DNA from: Chitinophagaceae bacterium UBA4411
GTDB taxonomy: Bacteria; Bacteroidota; Bacteroidia; Chitinophagales; Chitinophagaceae
Reading direction: 5' to 3'
NCBI GenBank assembly: GCA_002400415.1
Contig: DGQP01000002.1
Span: forward strand, 1-64,000
DNA length: 64,000 nt
Shown here: positions 1 through 8,383 of the stretch, piece after piece
How positions within the stretch are numbered: the first letter of the stretch is position 1
How the letters are laid out: each line of letters opens with the position of its first letter
Position numbers and translations under genes: made by a program
The notes under the pieces: model-generated
Databases searched by the model: none
The model's input: the letters and a program-made list of their open reading frames with translations, nothing else
Told to the model about the DNA's origin: nothing

Positions 1-24
1 TATTGACTATTGACTATTGACTAT
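1..24. repeat. Heptanucleotide tandem repeat TATTGAC x3 abutting dnaE
   Basis: Three perfect copies of the 7-base unit TATTGAC run directly into the ATG of dnaE at position 23, with the last TAT shared with the start codon region. The repeat begins at the first base of the window, so the true copy number may be larger. Seven is not a multiple of three, so copy-number change would alter leader length but not the coding frame if translation starts at the ATG. Confidence 0.8.
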
Positions 25-3000
25 GAAGTTTTCTCACCTGCATGTACACACCCAATATTCCCTGCTCGACGGAGCTGCCTCTATACAAAACCTCTACAAG
101 AAAGCGATAGCAGACGGGATGCCTGCGCTGGCCATCAGTGATCATGGCAATATGTTCGGTGTTTTTGATTTTGTGGCCGAAGCTTACAGGCACAAGGACG
201 AAAACGGGAAAGTAAAAGTAAAACCGATCGTTGGCTGCGAGTTTTATATTACTGCCAGCCGCCACCAGAAAACATTTACCAAAGAACAAAAAGACAAACG
301 TTTTCACCAGATACTGCTCGCCAAAAATGAACAGGGCTATAAAAACCTGGTAAAACTGACGTCATTGGGTTTTATTGAAGGCTTGTACAGTAAATATCCC
401 CGGATAGATAAAGAGCTGATTGTTCAATACCACGAGGGATTGATCGCCACCACCTGTTGCCTTGGTGCATCCGTGCCACAGGCTATTTTGCGGAATGGCG
501 AAGAAGAAGGAGAAAATGAATTTAAATGGTGGCTGAATATCTTCCAGCAGGATTTTTATGTGGAACTGCAGCGCCATGGTATGGCCGAACAGGATAAGGT
601 GAACCAGGTATTGATCAAACTGGCAAGAAAATACAATGTGAAGATCATTGCCAGCAATGATTCGCATTACGTGGAGCAAAGTGATTTCAATGCCCATGAT
701 ATTTTACTTTGTATCAATACCGGTGAAAAGATCAGCACTCCTGCCCTTCGTGATTTTGTGGACGATGATGTGAATGTGAAGGACAAACGTTTTGCCTTTC
801 CGAATGATCAATTTTACTTCAAGACCACGCAGGAAATGAGCAAGGTCTTTCATGATCTGCCGGAGGCATTGGACAATACCAACGAGATCGTTGATAAGGT
901 TGACCTGCTCAACTTAAAAAGAGAAATACTGCTTCCCTTTTTCCAGGTACCCAAAGAATTTTCTTCGCAGGATGAATACCTGGAACACCTGACCTGGGAA
1001 GGAGCAAAAAAAAGATACAACGAAATAACCCCGGAGATTGATGAACGGATCCGCTTTGAGTTGTTCACCATCAAAACAATGGGATTTGCAGGCTACTTCC
1101 TCATTGTAAGTGATTTCATTCGTGCCGGTCGTGATATCGGCGTCTTTATCGGACCGGGCCGTGGTTCTGCCGCAGGCTCCGTGGTTGCATTCTGCACCGG
1201 CATCACCAGTATTGACCCGGTCAAATACAATTTACTGTTCGAAAGATTTCTGAACCCGGACCGTAAGTCAATGCCCGATATCGATACCGACTTTGATGAT
1301 GAAGGAAGGCAAAAAGTAATTGACTACGTGGTTGACAAATATGGCAAGAACCAGGTGGCACAGATCATCACGTATGGTACGATGGCCGCCAAGATGAGTA
1401 TCAAAGACGTGGCAAGGGTAATGGATCTCCCGCTGGCGGAATCCAATGCATTGGCGAAAATGGTACCGGACAAGCCGGGCATTGAATTGCGAAGAGTACT
1501 GCATGCGCCAATGAAAACCAAAGACGGCGAAAAATCACTGGAAGAAAAAGATGGGCTTGGTGCAGATGACCTGGAGACGGTAAAAAAACTCAGGGAAATT
1601 TATGATCAGCTGAATTTACCGGCAAGTAAAGTATTGCACGAAGCCGAAAGGCTTGAAGGTTCTGTCCGGAACACCGGTATCCATGCTGCAGGTATCATCA
1701 TCGCCCCAAGAGACCTTACGGACCTCATCCCGGTGGCTATAGCAAAAGATTCACCGTTATGGGTTACACAGATAGAAGGTAATGTGATCGAAGAAGCCGG
1801 CGTTATTAAAATGGACTTTTTGGGATTAAAAACCCTGACCATTATTAAAAATGCGCTGCAACTGATCAAACTGAATCATGGCGTAACAATTGATATTGAA
1901 AATATACCGCTGGATGATCAAAAAACATTTGAACTCTACCAGCACGGTGCCACGATTGGCACCTTCCAGTTTGAAAGTCCCGGTATGCAGAAATACCTCC
2001 GGGAACTGAAACCGGATAAATTCGGCGACCTGATTGCGATGAACGCTTTGTATCGCCCCGGCCCCATTGCCTATATCCCTAACTATATTGACCGGAAACA
2101 CGGCCGGGAAGACATCTCGTATGATCTCCCGGAAATGGCCGAATACCTGGAAGAGACCTATGGTATTACCGTGTACCAGGAACAGGTGATGTTGCTGGCA
2201 CAAAAACTGGCCGGTTTCAGTAAAGGTGATGCGGATGTATTGCGGAAGGCAATGGGTAAAAAGCAAAAATCAGTACTGGATAAGATGAAAGCCCAGTTCA
2301 TTGATGGCGCTACAAAAAAATCTTTGCCTGCTGATAAATTAGAAAAGATATGGACCGACTGGGAAGCATTTGCCCAATATGCTTTCAATAAATCGCACTC
2401 CACCTGCTATGCATTTGTCGCCTACCAGACTGCTTATTTAAAAGCCCACTACCCGGCTGAGTATATGTCGGCCGTATTGAACAACGCCGGTGCTATTGAG
2501 AAGATCACTTTCTTCATGGAAGAATGTAAACGGATGGGCATTAAAGTACTCGGGCCGGATATCAATGAATCACTTAAAGGATTTGCAGTGAATGATAAAG
2601 GAGAAATCCGTTTTGGTCTTGGCGGATTAAAAGGTGTGGGGGAAGCTGCCGTGGAAAGTATTATTGCAGAAAGGCAGAAAGGCGGCCGTTATACTGACAT
2701 ATTTAATTTCATCAAACGTATCAACCAGCGCACCGTTAATAAAAAAACATTAGAAAGCCTTGCCTATGCAGGCGGCTTTGACCTGTTTACTGATTTTCAC
2801 CGGGCGCAATACTTTAATATTCCCGAAGGGGAAACTGCAAGTGGCCTGGAAAGGATCATCAAATACGGGCAGATTATTTCCACGCAAAATGCCAGCACCA
2901 GCAATACTTTGTTTGGCGACCTCCCCATCAGTATGGAAATTCCGCCGCCCCGTTTGCCTGTATGCGAACCCTGGTCACTCACCACGCAGTTAGATAATGA

Positions 3001-3643
3001 AAAAGAAGTAACCGGTATGTTCCTGAGCGGTCACCCGTTAGATAATTATCGTTTTGAAATTTATCATTACAACACAACTACCGTTGCTGATTTTAATGAA
3101 TTCAGGGAAAGTATAATGTTACAACCCAATCCCGGCCGCATGTTCCGCATCATTGGCCTGGTGGCAGATGCACAGCACCGCGTGGCCCGCAGCGGTAACA
3201 AATTCGGCACCTACGTGATAGAAGATTATACCGGGAAGATGGAATTCCCTTTATTCAGCGAAGATTATTTGAAATTATCCCCGTACTTACAATTGGGCAG
3301 CACTGTGTATATCACCGGTTTCTTAAAACAGCGTTACAACAAAGCGGAATATGAATTCAAAGTGCAGCAGGTGTCGCTGGCAGAAACTTTAAAGCGAACC
3401 CTCACCCGCCAGGTGAATATTCATGTGCACCCCAAAGATATCAATGAAGATATGATCAGGTTCGTGGAAAAAAATATGCGGAATTTCCCGGGCGCTGCTT
3501 CTTTACGCTTTATTGTTGCTGAACCGAGGAACAAGGTAAAGATCAGCTTAGTAAATACTAACAGCGGCTTTGAAATGAACGATGAGATGATCCAGTTCCT
3601 GCAGCAGAAACCGGAACTGGAAGTGCAGGTTATTACGAACTAA
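23..3643 (+). CDS. dnaE: DNA polymerase III alpha subunit
   Basis: Replicative DNA polymerase (C family), the catalytic subunit that extends DNA at the fork. About 1,206 residues, near the usual DnaE length. An N-terminal PHP domain opens with HLHVHTQYSLLDG (residues 4-16). The polymerase core shows GPGRGSAAGS near residue 380 and the palm catalytic motif PDIDTDFDD near residue 417. A helix-hairpin-helix-like segment (GGLKGVGEAA) lies near residue 870, and an OB-fold region near residues 1040-1085 (FRIIGLVADAQ). I take the ATG at 23 rather than the upstream in-frame TTG at 17, because family members start just before the PHP motif and the TTG lies inside the heptamer repeat. The next gene starts 6 bases downstream on the same strand. 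Confidence 0.97.
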   Translation: MKFSHLHVHTQYSLLDGAASIQNLYKKAIADGMPALAISDHGNMFGVFDFVAEAYRHKDENGKVKVKPIVGCEFYITASRHQKTFTKEQKDKRFHQILLAKNEQGYKNLVKLTSLGFIEGLYSKYPRIDKELIVQYHEGLIATTCCLGASVPQAILRNGEEEGENEFKWWLNIFQQDFYVELQRHGMAEQDKVNQVLIKLARKYNVKIIASNDSHYVEQSDFNAHDILLCINTGEKISTPALRDFVDDDVNVKDKRFAFPNDQFYFKTTQEMSKVFHDLPEALDNTNEIVDKVDLLNLKREILLPFFQVPKEFSSQDEYLEHLTWEGAKKRYNEITPEIDERIRFELFTIKTMGFAGYFLIVSDFIRAGRDIGVFIGPGRGSAAGSVVAFCTGITSIDPVKYNLLFERFLNPDRKSMPDIDTDFDDEGRQKVIDYVVDKYGKNQVAQIITYGTMAAKMSIKDVARVMDLPLAESNALAKMVPDKPGIELRRVLHAPMKTKDGEKSLEEKDGLGADDLETVKKLREIYDQLNLPASKVLHEAERLEGSVRNTGIHAAGIIIAPRDLTDLIPVAIAKDSPLWVTQIEGNVIEEAGVIKMDFLGLKTLTIIKNALQLIKLNHGVTIDIENIPLDDQKTFELYQHGATIGTFQFESPGMQKYLRELKPDKFGDLIAMNALYRPGPIAYIPNYIDRKHGREDISYDLPEMAEYLEETYGITVYQEQVMLLAQKLAGFSKGDADVLRKAMGKKQKSVLDKMKAQFIDGATKKSLPADKLEKIWTDWEAFAQYAFNKSHSTCYAFVAYQTAYLKAHYPAEYMSAVLNNAGAIEKITFFMEECKRMGIKVLGPDINESLKGFAVNDKGEIRFGLGGLKGVGEAAVESIIAERQKGGRYTDIFNFIKRINQRTVNKKTLESLAYAGGFDLFTDFHRAQYFNIPEGETASGLERIIKYGQIISTQNASTSNTLFGDLPISMEIPPPRLPVCEPWSLTTQLDNEKEVTGMFLSGHPLDNYRFEIYHYNTTTVADFNEFRESIMLQPNPGRMFRIIGLVADAQHRVARSGNKFGTYVIEDYTGKMEFPLFSEDYLKLSPYLQLGSTVYITGFLKQRYNKAEYEFKVQQVSLAETLKRTLTRQVNIHVHPKDINEDMIRFVEKNMRNFPGAASLRFIVAEPRNKVKISLVNTNSGFEMNDEMIQFLQQKPELEVQVITN

Positions 3644-3649
3644 TAGAAA

Positions 3650-4267
3650 ATGAAAAGCAATATTCTAAATAGAATAAAAGGTATTATACTACTTGACAGT
3701 TTTAAACTAAAATTATCAGAAGTAAACGACAACTTCCAGAATCTCAAGCAGGAATTGCATATTAGGGATTTAATTACTTCTCAATACAATAGCCTTTTTC
3801 TGGATTCTGAAAATATCAGGGCATTTGCTGAATTTAAAGTGGGCAAAAAAAGAGTTGATCTGGCCTTTCTAAAGCGAAAAGAAGTGTTACCTGTATTTCT
3901 AACGGAGATAAAATTTCAGTATACAGGTGATTTTGAAAACGAAAAAGATTGGGGGGATACTATAAAAAATGACTTCACGTTGTCGCAAAAAAGCGACAGC
4001 GGGATTGATTTATTTATACTTATAATACTCGAATGGATAAGTATTGAAAATAGAAAAGATTTTGAGTGTAATTGGAATATCCCAAAATTAAGTAAGTATG
4101 CACAAAGAAATGAAAAAACTGATTTAAGCTCAAGGATAAAAGGGTATTTCGAGGAATATGGTGAATGGCCGAAAGAAAGGCCTATAGATTTTGCTAAAGT
4201 TGAAGTTGGCAATAGTATTTATAATTTCTATTTTTTATATAAAAACATCAAGAATGAGCGTTATTAA
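3650..4267 (+). CDS. Hypothetical protein with PD-(D/E)XK nuclease-like motif
   Basis: I do not recognise a named family. The 205-residue protein has no signal peptide or membrane segment. Residues 61-88 hold an acidic residue (E61), then KKRVDL with D70, then LTEIKF with E86 and K88. This D-x15-E-x-K spacing is typical of the PD-(D/E)XK nuclease fold seen in restriction-like and repair enzymes; that link is inferred from the motif alone. The gene begins 6 bases after the dnaE stop and could be read through from it, yet it is visibly AT-richer than dnaE. Together with a non-coding AT-rich tail, this suggests later acquisition. A DNA-modifying or defence role is possible but unproven. Confidence 0.7.
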   Translation: MKSNILNRIKGIILLDSFKLKLSEVNDNFQNLKQELHIRDLITSQYNSLFLDSENIRAFAEFKVGKKRVDLAFLKRKEVLPVFLTEIKFQYTGDFENEKDWGDTIKNDFTLSQKSDSGIDLFILIILEWISIENRKDFECNWNIPKLSKYAQRNEKTDLSSRIKGYFEEYGEWPKERPIDFAKVEVGNSIYNFYFLYKNIKNERY

Positions 4268-4521
4268 GGCAGAAGCCACATTCATGGTAATGCAATAAAA
4301 TGGCGCTGGTCACACAGAAAAAAGAATATTAGATTTAAGTCAACAAGATTTTGGCGCCTGTAACAATACTGTCAAAAAAGAACAAAAGAAAGGGTGTGCA
4401 AAAATGATGTTTCCTTCCGCTAAAGAAGTAAAAATTCAATTTGCGACTAAGAAATAGAGGCATTTACAAAACTTTTCTAAAGTTGTTAACGAATTGATAA
4501 GTAAGACATTTTAGCAGTTAT

Positions 4522-4535
4522 GTCAGCAGGCTGAC
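4522..4535. promoter_or_regulatory. Palindrome GTCAGC-AG-GCTGAC upstream of trxA promoter
   Basis: A perfect inverted repeat with 6-base arms and a 2-base centre lies about 63 bases before the trxA -7 box. Its size and symmetry fit a dimeric regulator site. No regulator can be named from sequence. Confidence 0.35.
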
Positions 4536-4597
4536 GGAAATTTTTGTCAAGTTTTACACAACTTTGTGCCATCAATGCATGTTATTCTTAACGGGCT

Positions 4598-4605
4598 TAA
4601 ATTTG
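4598..4605 (+). promoter_or_regulatory. Predicted -7 box (TAAATTTG) of trxA
   Basis: It matches the Bacteroidota -7 consensus TAnnTTTG exactly and lies 52 bases before the trxA ATG. I could not find a convincing TTG at the -33 distance. Confidence 0.5.
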
Positions 4606-4657
4606 CAATCCCCTTATTGTAATTAACCGACAACAATAAAATTAAAAAGTAAATACA

Positions 4658-4975
4658 ATGGCAAAAGAATTCAATGATTCCAATTTCCAGTCAGATGTAC
4701 TGGCTTCTGAAAAACTGACCGTAGTGGATTTCTGGGCAGAATGGTGCGGACCCTGCCGTGCTATCGGGCCGGTTATTGAAGAACTGAGCAAAGAGTATGA
4801 TGGCAAAGTGAATATTGGTAAAGTGAACGTGGATAACAATCCGCAGGTGTCTATGAACTATGGCATCACATCTATCCCCGCTATCCTTTTCATCAAAGGT
4901 GGCCAGGTGGTGGACAAATTAGTAGGTGCACAACCAAAAGGAAACTTTGTAAAGAAAATTGAAGCGCATATCTAA
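4658..4975 (+). CDS. trxA: Thioredoxin
   Basis: Small cytosolic disulfide reductase of 105 residues, the usual thioredoxin length. The active site WCGPC sits at about residues 29-33 in DFWAEWCGPCRAIGPV, followed by the conserved cis-proline segment TSIPAILF near residue 72. It has no signal peptide, so it acts in the cytoplasm. The gene is monocistronic: it has its own promoter box upstream and a strong intrinsic terminator directly downstream. Generic thioredoxin roles (electron donor to ribonucleotide reductase, methionine sulfoxide reductase and peroxiredoxins) are family knowledge, not shown here. Confidence 0.97.
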   Translation: MAKEFNDSNFQSDVLASEKLTVVDFWAEWCGPCRAIGPVIEELSKEYDGKVNIGKVNVDNNPQVSMNYGITSIPAILFIKGGQVVDKLVGAQPKGNFVKKIEAHI

Positions 4976-4996
4976 GCTTTGTTTTTATAAAATTGG

Positions 4997-5030
4997 AAAC
5001 CCATTCTCACGAATGGGTTTTTTATTTTAT
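4997..5030 (+). terminator. Intrinsic terminator of trxA
   Basis: The hairpin AACCCATTC-TCAC-GAATGGGTT has a 9-bp perfect stem and is followed at once by a T-rich run, 22 bases after the trxA stop. Confidence 0.85.
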
Positions 5031-5059
5031 CAACGCTGGTGGAAAAAAGAATACGGCAT

Positions 5060-5581
5060 TTAAAACTCCCGGCAAGTCCTGATCAGTCTTTGCCAGTCCG
5101 ACGATTTTAAAGCTTCTGCAGTTATCTTTTCAGCATCAAGGGGATTGGGGTATTTTTTCTCAATCTTGAACAACATGCATTCACAATAACTTTTTGCTTT
5201 TTCTTCACCCAGGCCTGCTTTGGCATTCGTAACACAATTGGAAACAAATTCTGTTCTCTCAGCCGTGCCCCAGGTGCTGGCCGGCTTCAGGCAATCCTCT
5301 ATCTCTTTCTTCCAGGCCGGTGACTCAAGGTCTTCGGCAGTGATCTTTTCAGCCTCGGCAATAGTAGGGTATTTCTTTTCAATTTTTTCCTGCATACAGT
5401 AGCAATAAGACCGGGCAGAATCTTCACTCAGGCTGGCTCTCGCATTATTAATACAGGAACTGATGAAAGCAGCCCTTTCTTCAGAGGGCCAGCCTTTTTT
5501 GCTGGTTGTATCCTGCTGGGCTATCAGATTATTTGTAAACAAAAACGACAATATCAATATTGAAGATATCTTTTTGTGCAT
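5060..5581 (-). CDS. Secreted protein with two tandem Cys-rich domains
   Basis: A 173-residue hypothetical protein with an N-terminal signal peptide (MHKKISSILILSFLFTNN, cut near AQQ at residue 22). The mature part is an internal duplication. Cysteines fall at residues 43, 60, 62, 97 and again at 116, 133, 135, 170, with identical spacings (17, 2, 35). Shared text includes KSYCECM/RSYCYCM, KIEKKYP and AEKITAE. Each unit is helical-looking and probably holds two disulfides or binds a ligand through the C-x-C pair. I do not recognise a characterised family. It reads leftward on its own and lies next to, but is not clearly co-transcribed with, the symporter gene. Confidence 0.75.
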   Translation of the reverse strand: MHKKISSILILSFLFTNNLIAQQDTTSKKGWPSEERAAFISSCINNARASLSEDSARSYCYCMQEKIEKKYPTIAEAEKITAEDLESPAWKKEIEDCLKPASTWGTAERTEFVSNCVTNAKAGLGEEKAKSYCECMLFKIEKKYPNPLDAEKITAEALKSSDWQRLIRTCREF

Positions 5582-5687
5582 ATACCTCTGTTTTGTCAGA
5601 ATTTAATAGAATGATTATTACTCAAAGAAAACTCAAATCTATTTGTTAGCCTGAATAAAAAATAGAAAAATCCCGAAAGGACAAAAT

Positions 5688-5723
5688 AAATCTCCGTTTC
5701 AGTTGAAAATGAAACGGGGATTT
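5688..5723 (-). terminator. Intrinsic terminator of the nucleoside symporter gene
   Basis: A 14-bp stem (with one G-U pair) closes an 8-base loop. In the leftward transcript it is followed by a T-rich run. It lies 20 bases beyond the stop of the symporter gene. Confidence 0.7.
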
Positions 5724-5742
5724 GTAATGTTATTTTCCTGCA

Positions 5743-7008
5743 TCAATGGGCCACTGTTTCCATTTCTTTGGGATTGTGTTTGTATTTAAACAGCAGCAGG
5801 AACAACACAGCAATCACTAATGCATAACCGGCGAAACTAAACCAGATATTCGGCCAGTCTTTTACGCCGGCAGCATCCGTAAAGTGGTCAACGATCCGGC
5901 CGGCGAAGATACCTCCGAGTATAGCGCCCAGCCCGTTGGTCATTAGCATAAACAAACCCTGCGCACTGGCCCGGATACCGGGTTTTGCCTCACGGTCCAC
6001 AAACAACGACCCGGAGATATTAAAGAAGTCGAAAGCCATTCCGTAAACGATCATGGAGAGGATAAGCAATGAAAATCCTGATCCGGGATTACCCACGCCA
6101 AACAATCCAAAACGAAGTACCCAGGCAATCATACTGATCAGCATCACCTGCTTAATACCAAATCGTTTCAGGAAGAAGGGAATCGCCAGGATGAATAAAG
6201 TCTCAGATACCTGCGAAAGTGATATCAGGATATTACTGTGCTTCACCGCAAAACTGTCTGCATACTCCGGCACATTTCCGAAATCACCAAGAAAAGGATT
6301 ACCAAACATATTGGTGATCTGCAGAGCGGCACCCAAGAACATGGCGAATAAGAAGAATTTTGCCATCATCGGGCTTTTGAATAACTGGAAAGCATCCAGC
6401 CCGAGACGGGTGGCAAAAGATTTTTTTTCTCCGGATGAGCTTACTTCCACTCTCGGCAGTGTAAAACAATATAAGCCGGTACAAACTCCTGCAACAGCTG
6501 CAAAATAGAACTGGTTGTTGTTCAGTGTCCAGCCCAGCAGGTCCACGGCCCACTCTGCCACAATGAAACCAACGGTTCCCCATACACGGATAGGCGCAAA
6601 TGATTTTTGTACATCCAGGTTGCTCTTGCTTAACAAAGAATAGGAAACGGTATTACTCAGCCCGATGGTGGGCATATAAAAACAACTGACAAAGAAGATG
6701 GCCCAGTACATATCGGCTGCATTGGTAACAGTACTCGCATAATACAATCCTGCACCACCGATGATATGACAGATACCTAAAACGATCTCGGCACGGATAT
6801 ATTTATCAGCCAGGATACCCATTAATGCCGGCATGAACAAAGAAGCCCACCCCATCGTTCCATAGGTATTCCCCACTTTTGAACCCAATTCCTGGTCAAC
6901 CGGATTATTAAAATTGGCAAACATATAACCACCCAAAGAGATAAGCCAGATACCCCAAACGAAGAATTGTAAAAAACTTAAACCGGTGAGCCTGTACTTT
7001 AGATTCAT
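5743..7008 (-). CDS. Nucleoside:H+ symporter, MFS (NupG/XapB-type)
   Basis: A 421-residue inner-membrane protein with about 12 hydrophobic helices. The N terminus (LSFLQFFVWGIWLISLGGYMF) and the loop EYADSFAVKHSNILISLSQVSE match the nucleoside_H+ symporter branch of the major facilitator superfamily (NupG/XapB, Pfam Nuc_H_symport), which is widespread in Bacteroidota. It would import nucleosides using the proton gradient; exact substrate is not readable. The gene is divergent from mqnE across 188 bases and ends in its own terminator. A nucleoside phosphorylase lies at 18.4 kb, consistent with nucleoside salvage but not linked in an operon. Confidence 0.88.
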   Translation of the reverse strand: MNLKYRLTGLSFLQFFVWGIWLISLGGYMFANFNNPVDQELGSKVGNTYGTMGWASLFMPALMGILADKYIRAEIVLGICHIIGGAGLYYASTVTNAADMYWAIFFVSCFYMPTIGLSNTVSYSLLSKSNLDVQKSFAPIRVWGTVGFIVAEWAVDLLGWTLNNNQFYFAAVAGVCTGLYCFTLPRVEVSSSGEKKSFATRLGLDAFQLFKSPMMAKFFLFAMFLGAALQITNMFGNPFLGDFGNVPEYADSFAVKHSNILISLSQVSETLFILAIPFFLKRFGIKQVMLISMIAWVLRFGLFGVGNPGSGFSLLILSMIVYGMAFDFFNISGSLFVDREAKPGIRASAQGLFMLMTNGLGAILGGIFAGRIVDHFTDAAGVKDWPNIWFSFAGYALVIAVLFLLLFKYKHNPKEMETVAH

Positions 7009-7144
7009 ATCGCAGTTTTTGGATTAGTAATCAACAGGGAAGATAAGGATTTTAGGGTTTTGAAACACAAAGGCAGGAAGCCACAAAAGCGCTCAATCAG
7101 GTTGAAACTTTATCCAACCCTTTGTGCCGAAACTTACTATTTCA

Positions 7145-7172
7145 ATTGTTTTACCCCGGAGTCGTAACTTTG
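7145..7172 (+). promoter_or_regulatory. Predicted promoter of mqnE
   Basis: TAACTTTG at 7165-7172 fits TAnnTTTG, with ATTG at 7145-7148 as a possible -33 element. The 16-base spacer is shorter than the usual 17-23. It is 25 bases before the ATG. Confidence 0.45.
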
Positions 7173-7196
7173 CGGCCAGTTAATTGTTTCTGACTT

Positions 7197-8342
7197 ATGA
7201 TTACTTCTACTGATACCTCCGCCGGCCTGCAACTGATAGCTTATAAAGTAAAAGCCGGGCAACGGATCACCGACCAGGACGCCCTATTGTTATTTGAAAA
7301 AGCCAGCCTGGGTTTTGTCGGTTCACTGGCAAACGGCATCCGGGAAAAAATGCATGGCGACACCACTTATTTCAACCGCAATTTTCATATCGAACCCACC
7401 AATGTCTGTGTGTTCAGTTGCAATTTCTGTTCTTACAGTAAACTCTATGCAAAAAGAGAAGAAGGCTGGGAACTCAGCATCGACCAGATGCTGCACATGG
7501 TAAAGAAATATGACGGGAAGCCAGTCACGGAAGTGCATATCGTTGGCGGGGTACACCCGAAAATGGACCTGCAATTTTTTGCCGACTTGTTAAAAGCCAT
7601 CAAAGCCCATCGGCCGGGCCTGCATATCAAAGCCTTTACTGCCGTGGAATATGATTATATGTTCCGTAAGGCAAAGATGACAGCAGAAGAAGGATTGAAA
7701 TTCCTCATCGAAGCCGGTCTGGATAGTATACCAGGTGGTGGTGCCGAAATATTTCACCCGGAAATACGGGAAAAAATATGTGCTGATAAAGTGGATGCCG
7801 ATGGCTGGTTAGCTATTCATGAAGCGGCGCATAAACTTGGCTTGCATTCCAATGCCACCATGCTCTACGGGCATATTGAAAAATTTGAACACCGGGTGGA
7901 TCATATGAGACGGCTGCGGGAGCTACAGGACCGCACCAAAGGGTTCAACACGTTTATCCCGCTGAAATTCCGCAACAAGGATAATGATATGAGTAATGTA
8001 CCTGAAAGTTCTGTGGTTGAGGATATGAAGATGTATGCTATTGCCCGTATCTATTTAGATAATTTCCCGCACCTGAAAGCTTACTGGCCGATGCTGGGCA
8101 GGCAGAATGCACAACTCACTCTTTCTTTCGGTGTGGATGATATTGACGGCACGATTGATGACACCACGAAGATCTACAGCATGGCCGGTTCGGAAGAACA
8201 AAACCCTTCGATGAATACTGCTGAACTGGTAACACTCATCAAACAGGCTAAGCGCAAACCGGTGGAAAGAGGAACACTGTATAACGTGATCAATGATTAC
8301 AGTGTGATTGATATAAAGGAGGTAAACGCAGCGTTGAATTAA
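7197..8342 (+). CDS. mqnE: Aminodeoxyfutalosine synthase (radical SAM)
   Basis: Radical SAM enzyme of the futalosine route to menaquinone. MqnE joins 3-[(1-carboxyvinyl)oxy]benzoate to SAM to give aminodeoxyfutalosine. The CxxxCxxC cluster motif is C71-VFS-C75-NF-C78, placed after HIEPTNV. IPGGGAEIF near residue 181 and SNATMLYGH near residue 220 are characteristic, and the C-terminal half (KAYWPMLG, FGVDDIDGT, AGSEEQNP) follows MqnE rather than MqnC, whose cluster region reads differently. The 381-residue length is normal. mqnA, the preceding step, lies at 41.8 kb on the other strand, so the pathway genes are scattered. The 3' end lies in a 28-bp tandem duplication. Confidence 0.93.
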   Translation: MITSTDTSAGLQLIAYKVKAGQRITDQDALLLFEKASLGFVGSLANGIREKMHGDTTYFNRNFHIEPTNVCVFSCNFCSYSKLYAKREEGWELSIDQMLHMVKKYDGKPVTEVHIVGGVHPKMDLQFFADLLKAIKAHRPGLHIKAFTAVEYDYMFRKAKMTAEEGLKFLIEAGLDSIPGGGAEIFHPEIREKICADKVDADGWLAIHEAAHKLGLHSNATMLYGHIEKFEHRVDHMRRLRELQDRTKGFNTFIPLKFRNKDNDMSNVPESSVVEDMKMYAIARIYLDNFPHLKAYWPMLGRQNAQLTLSFGVDDIDGTIDDTTKIYSMAGSEEQNPSMNTAELVTLIKQAKRKPVERGTLYNVINDYSVIDIKEVNAALN

Positions 8343-8383
8343 CACTCCGGCAAACGCAGCGTTGAATTAACACTCCGGCAAAC
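8324..8383. repeat. 28-bp tandem duplication across the mqnE/sdaA convergent ends
   Basis: Two perfect 28-bp units (8324-8351 and 8352-8379) plus a 4-base partial third copy. Each unit carries GAATTAAC, whose TTAA is a stop in both directions. mqnE stops in the first copy (8340-8342) and sdaA stops in the second (8367-8369). Confidence 0.95.

Larger units (their letters stand above)
4268..4657. other. AT-rich intergenic region upstream of trxA
   Basis: This 390-base stretch has no ORF longer than about 17 codons. Its right part holds a perfect 14-base inverted repeat and a TAnnTTTG promoter box, both listed separately. The left 200 bases are AT-rich like the preceding gene and I see nothing specific in them. 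Confidence 0.6.

Noticed and set aside
7197..8342. MqnC or CofH instead of MqnE
   Set aside because: The motifs EPTNVC around the cluster, SNATMLYGH and the C-terminal KAYWPMLG, FGVDDIDGT follow MqnE.
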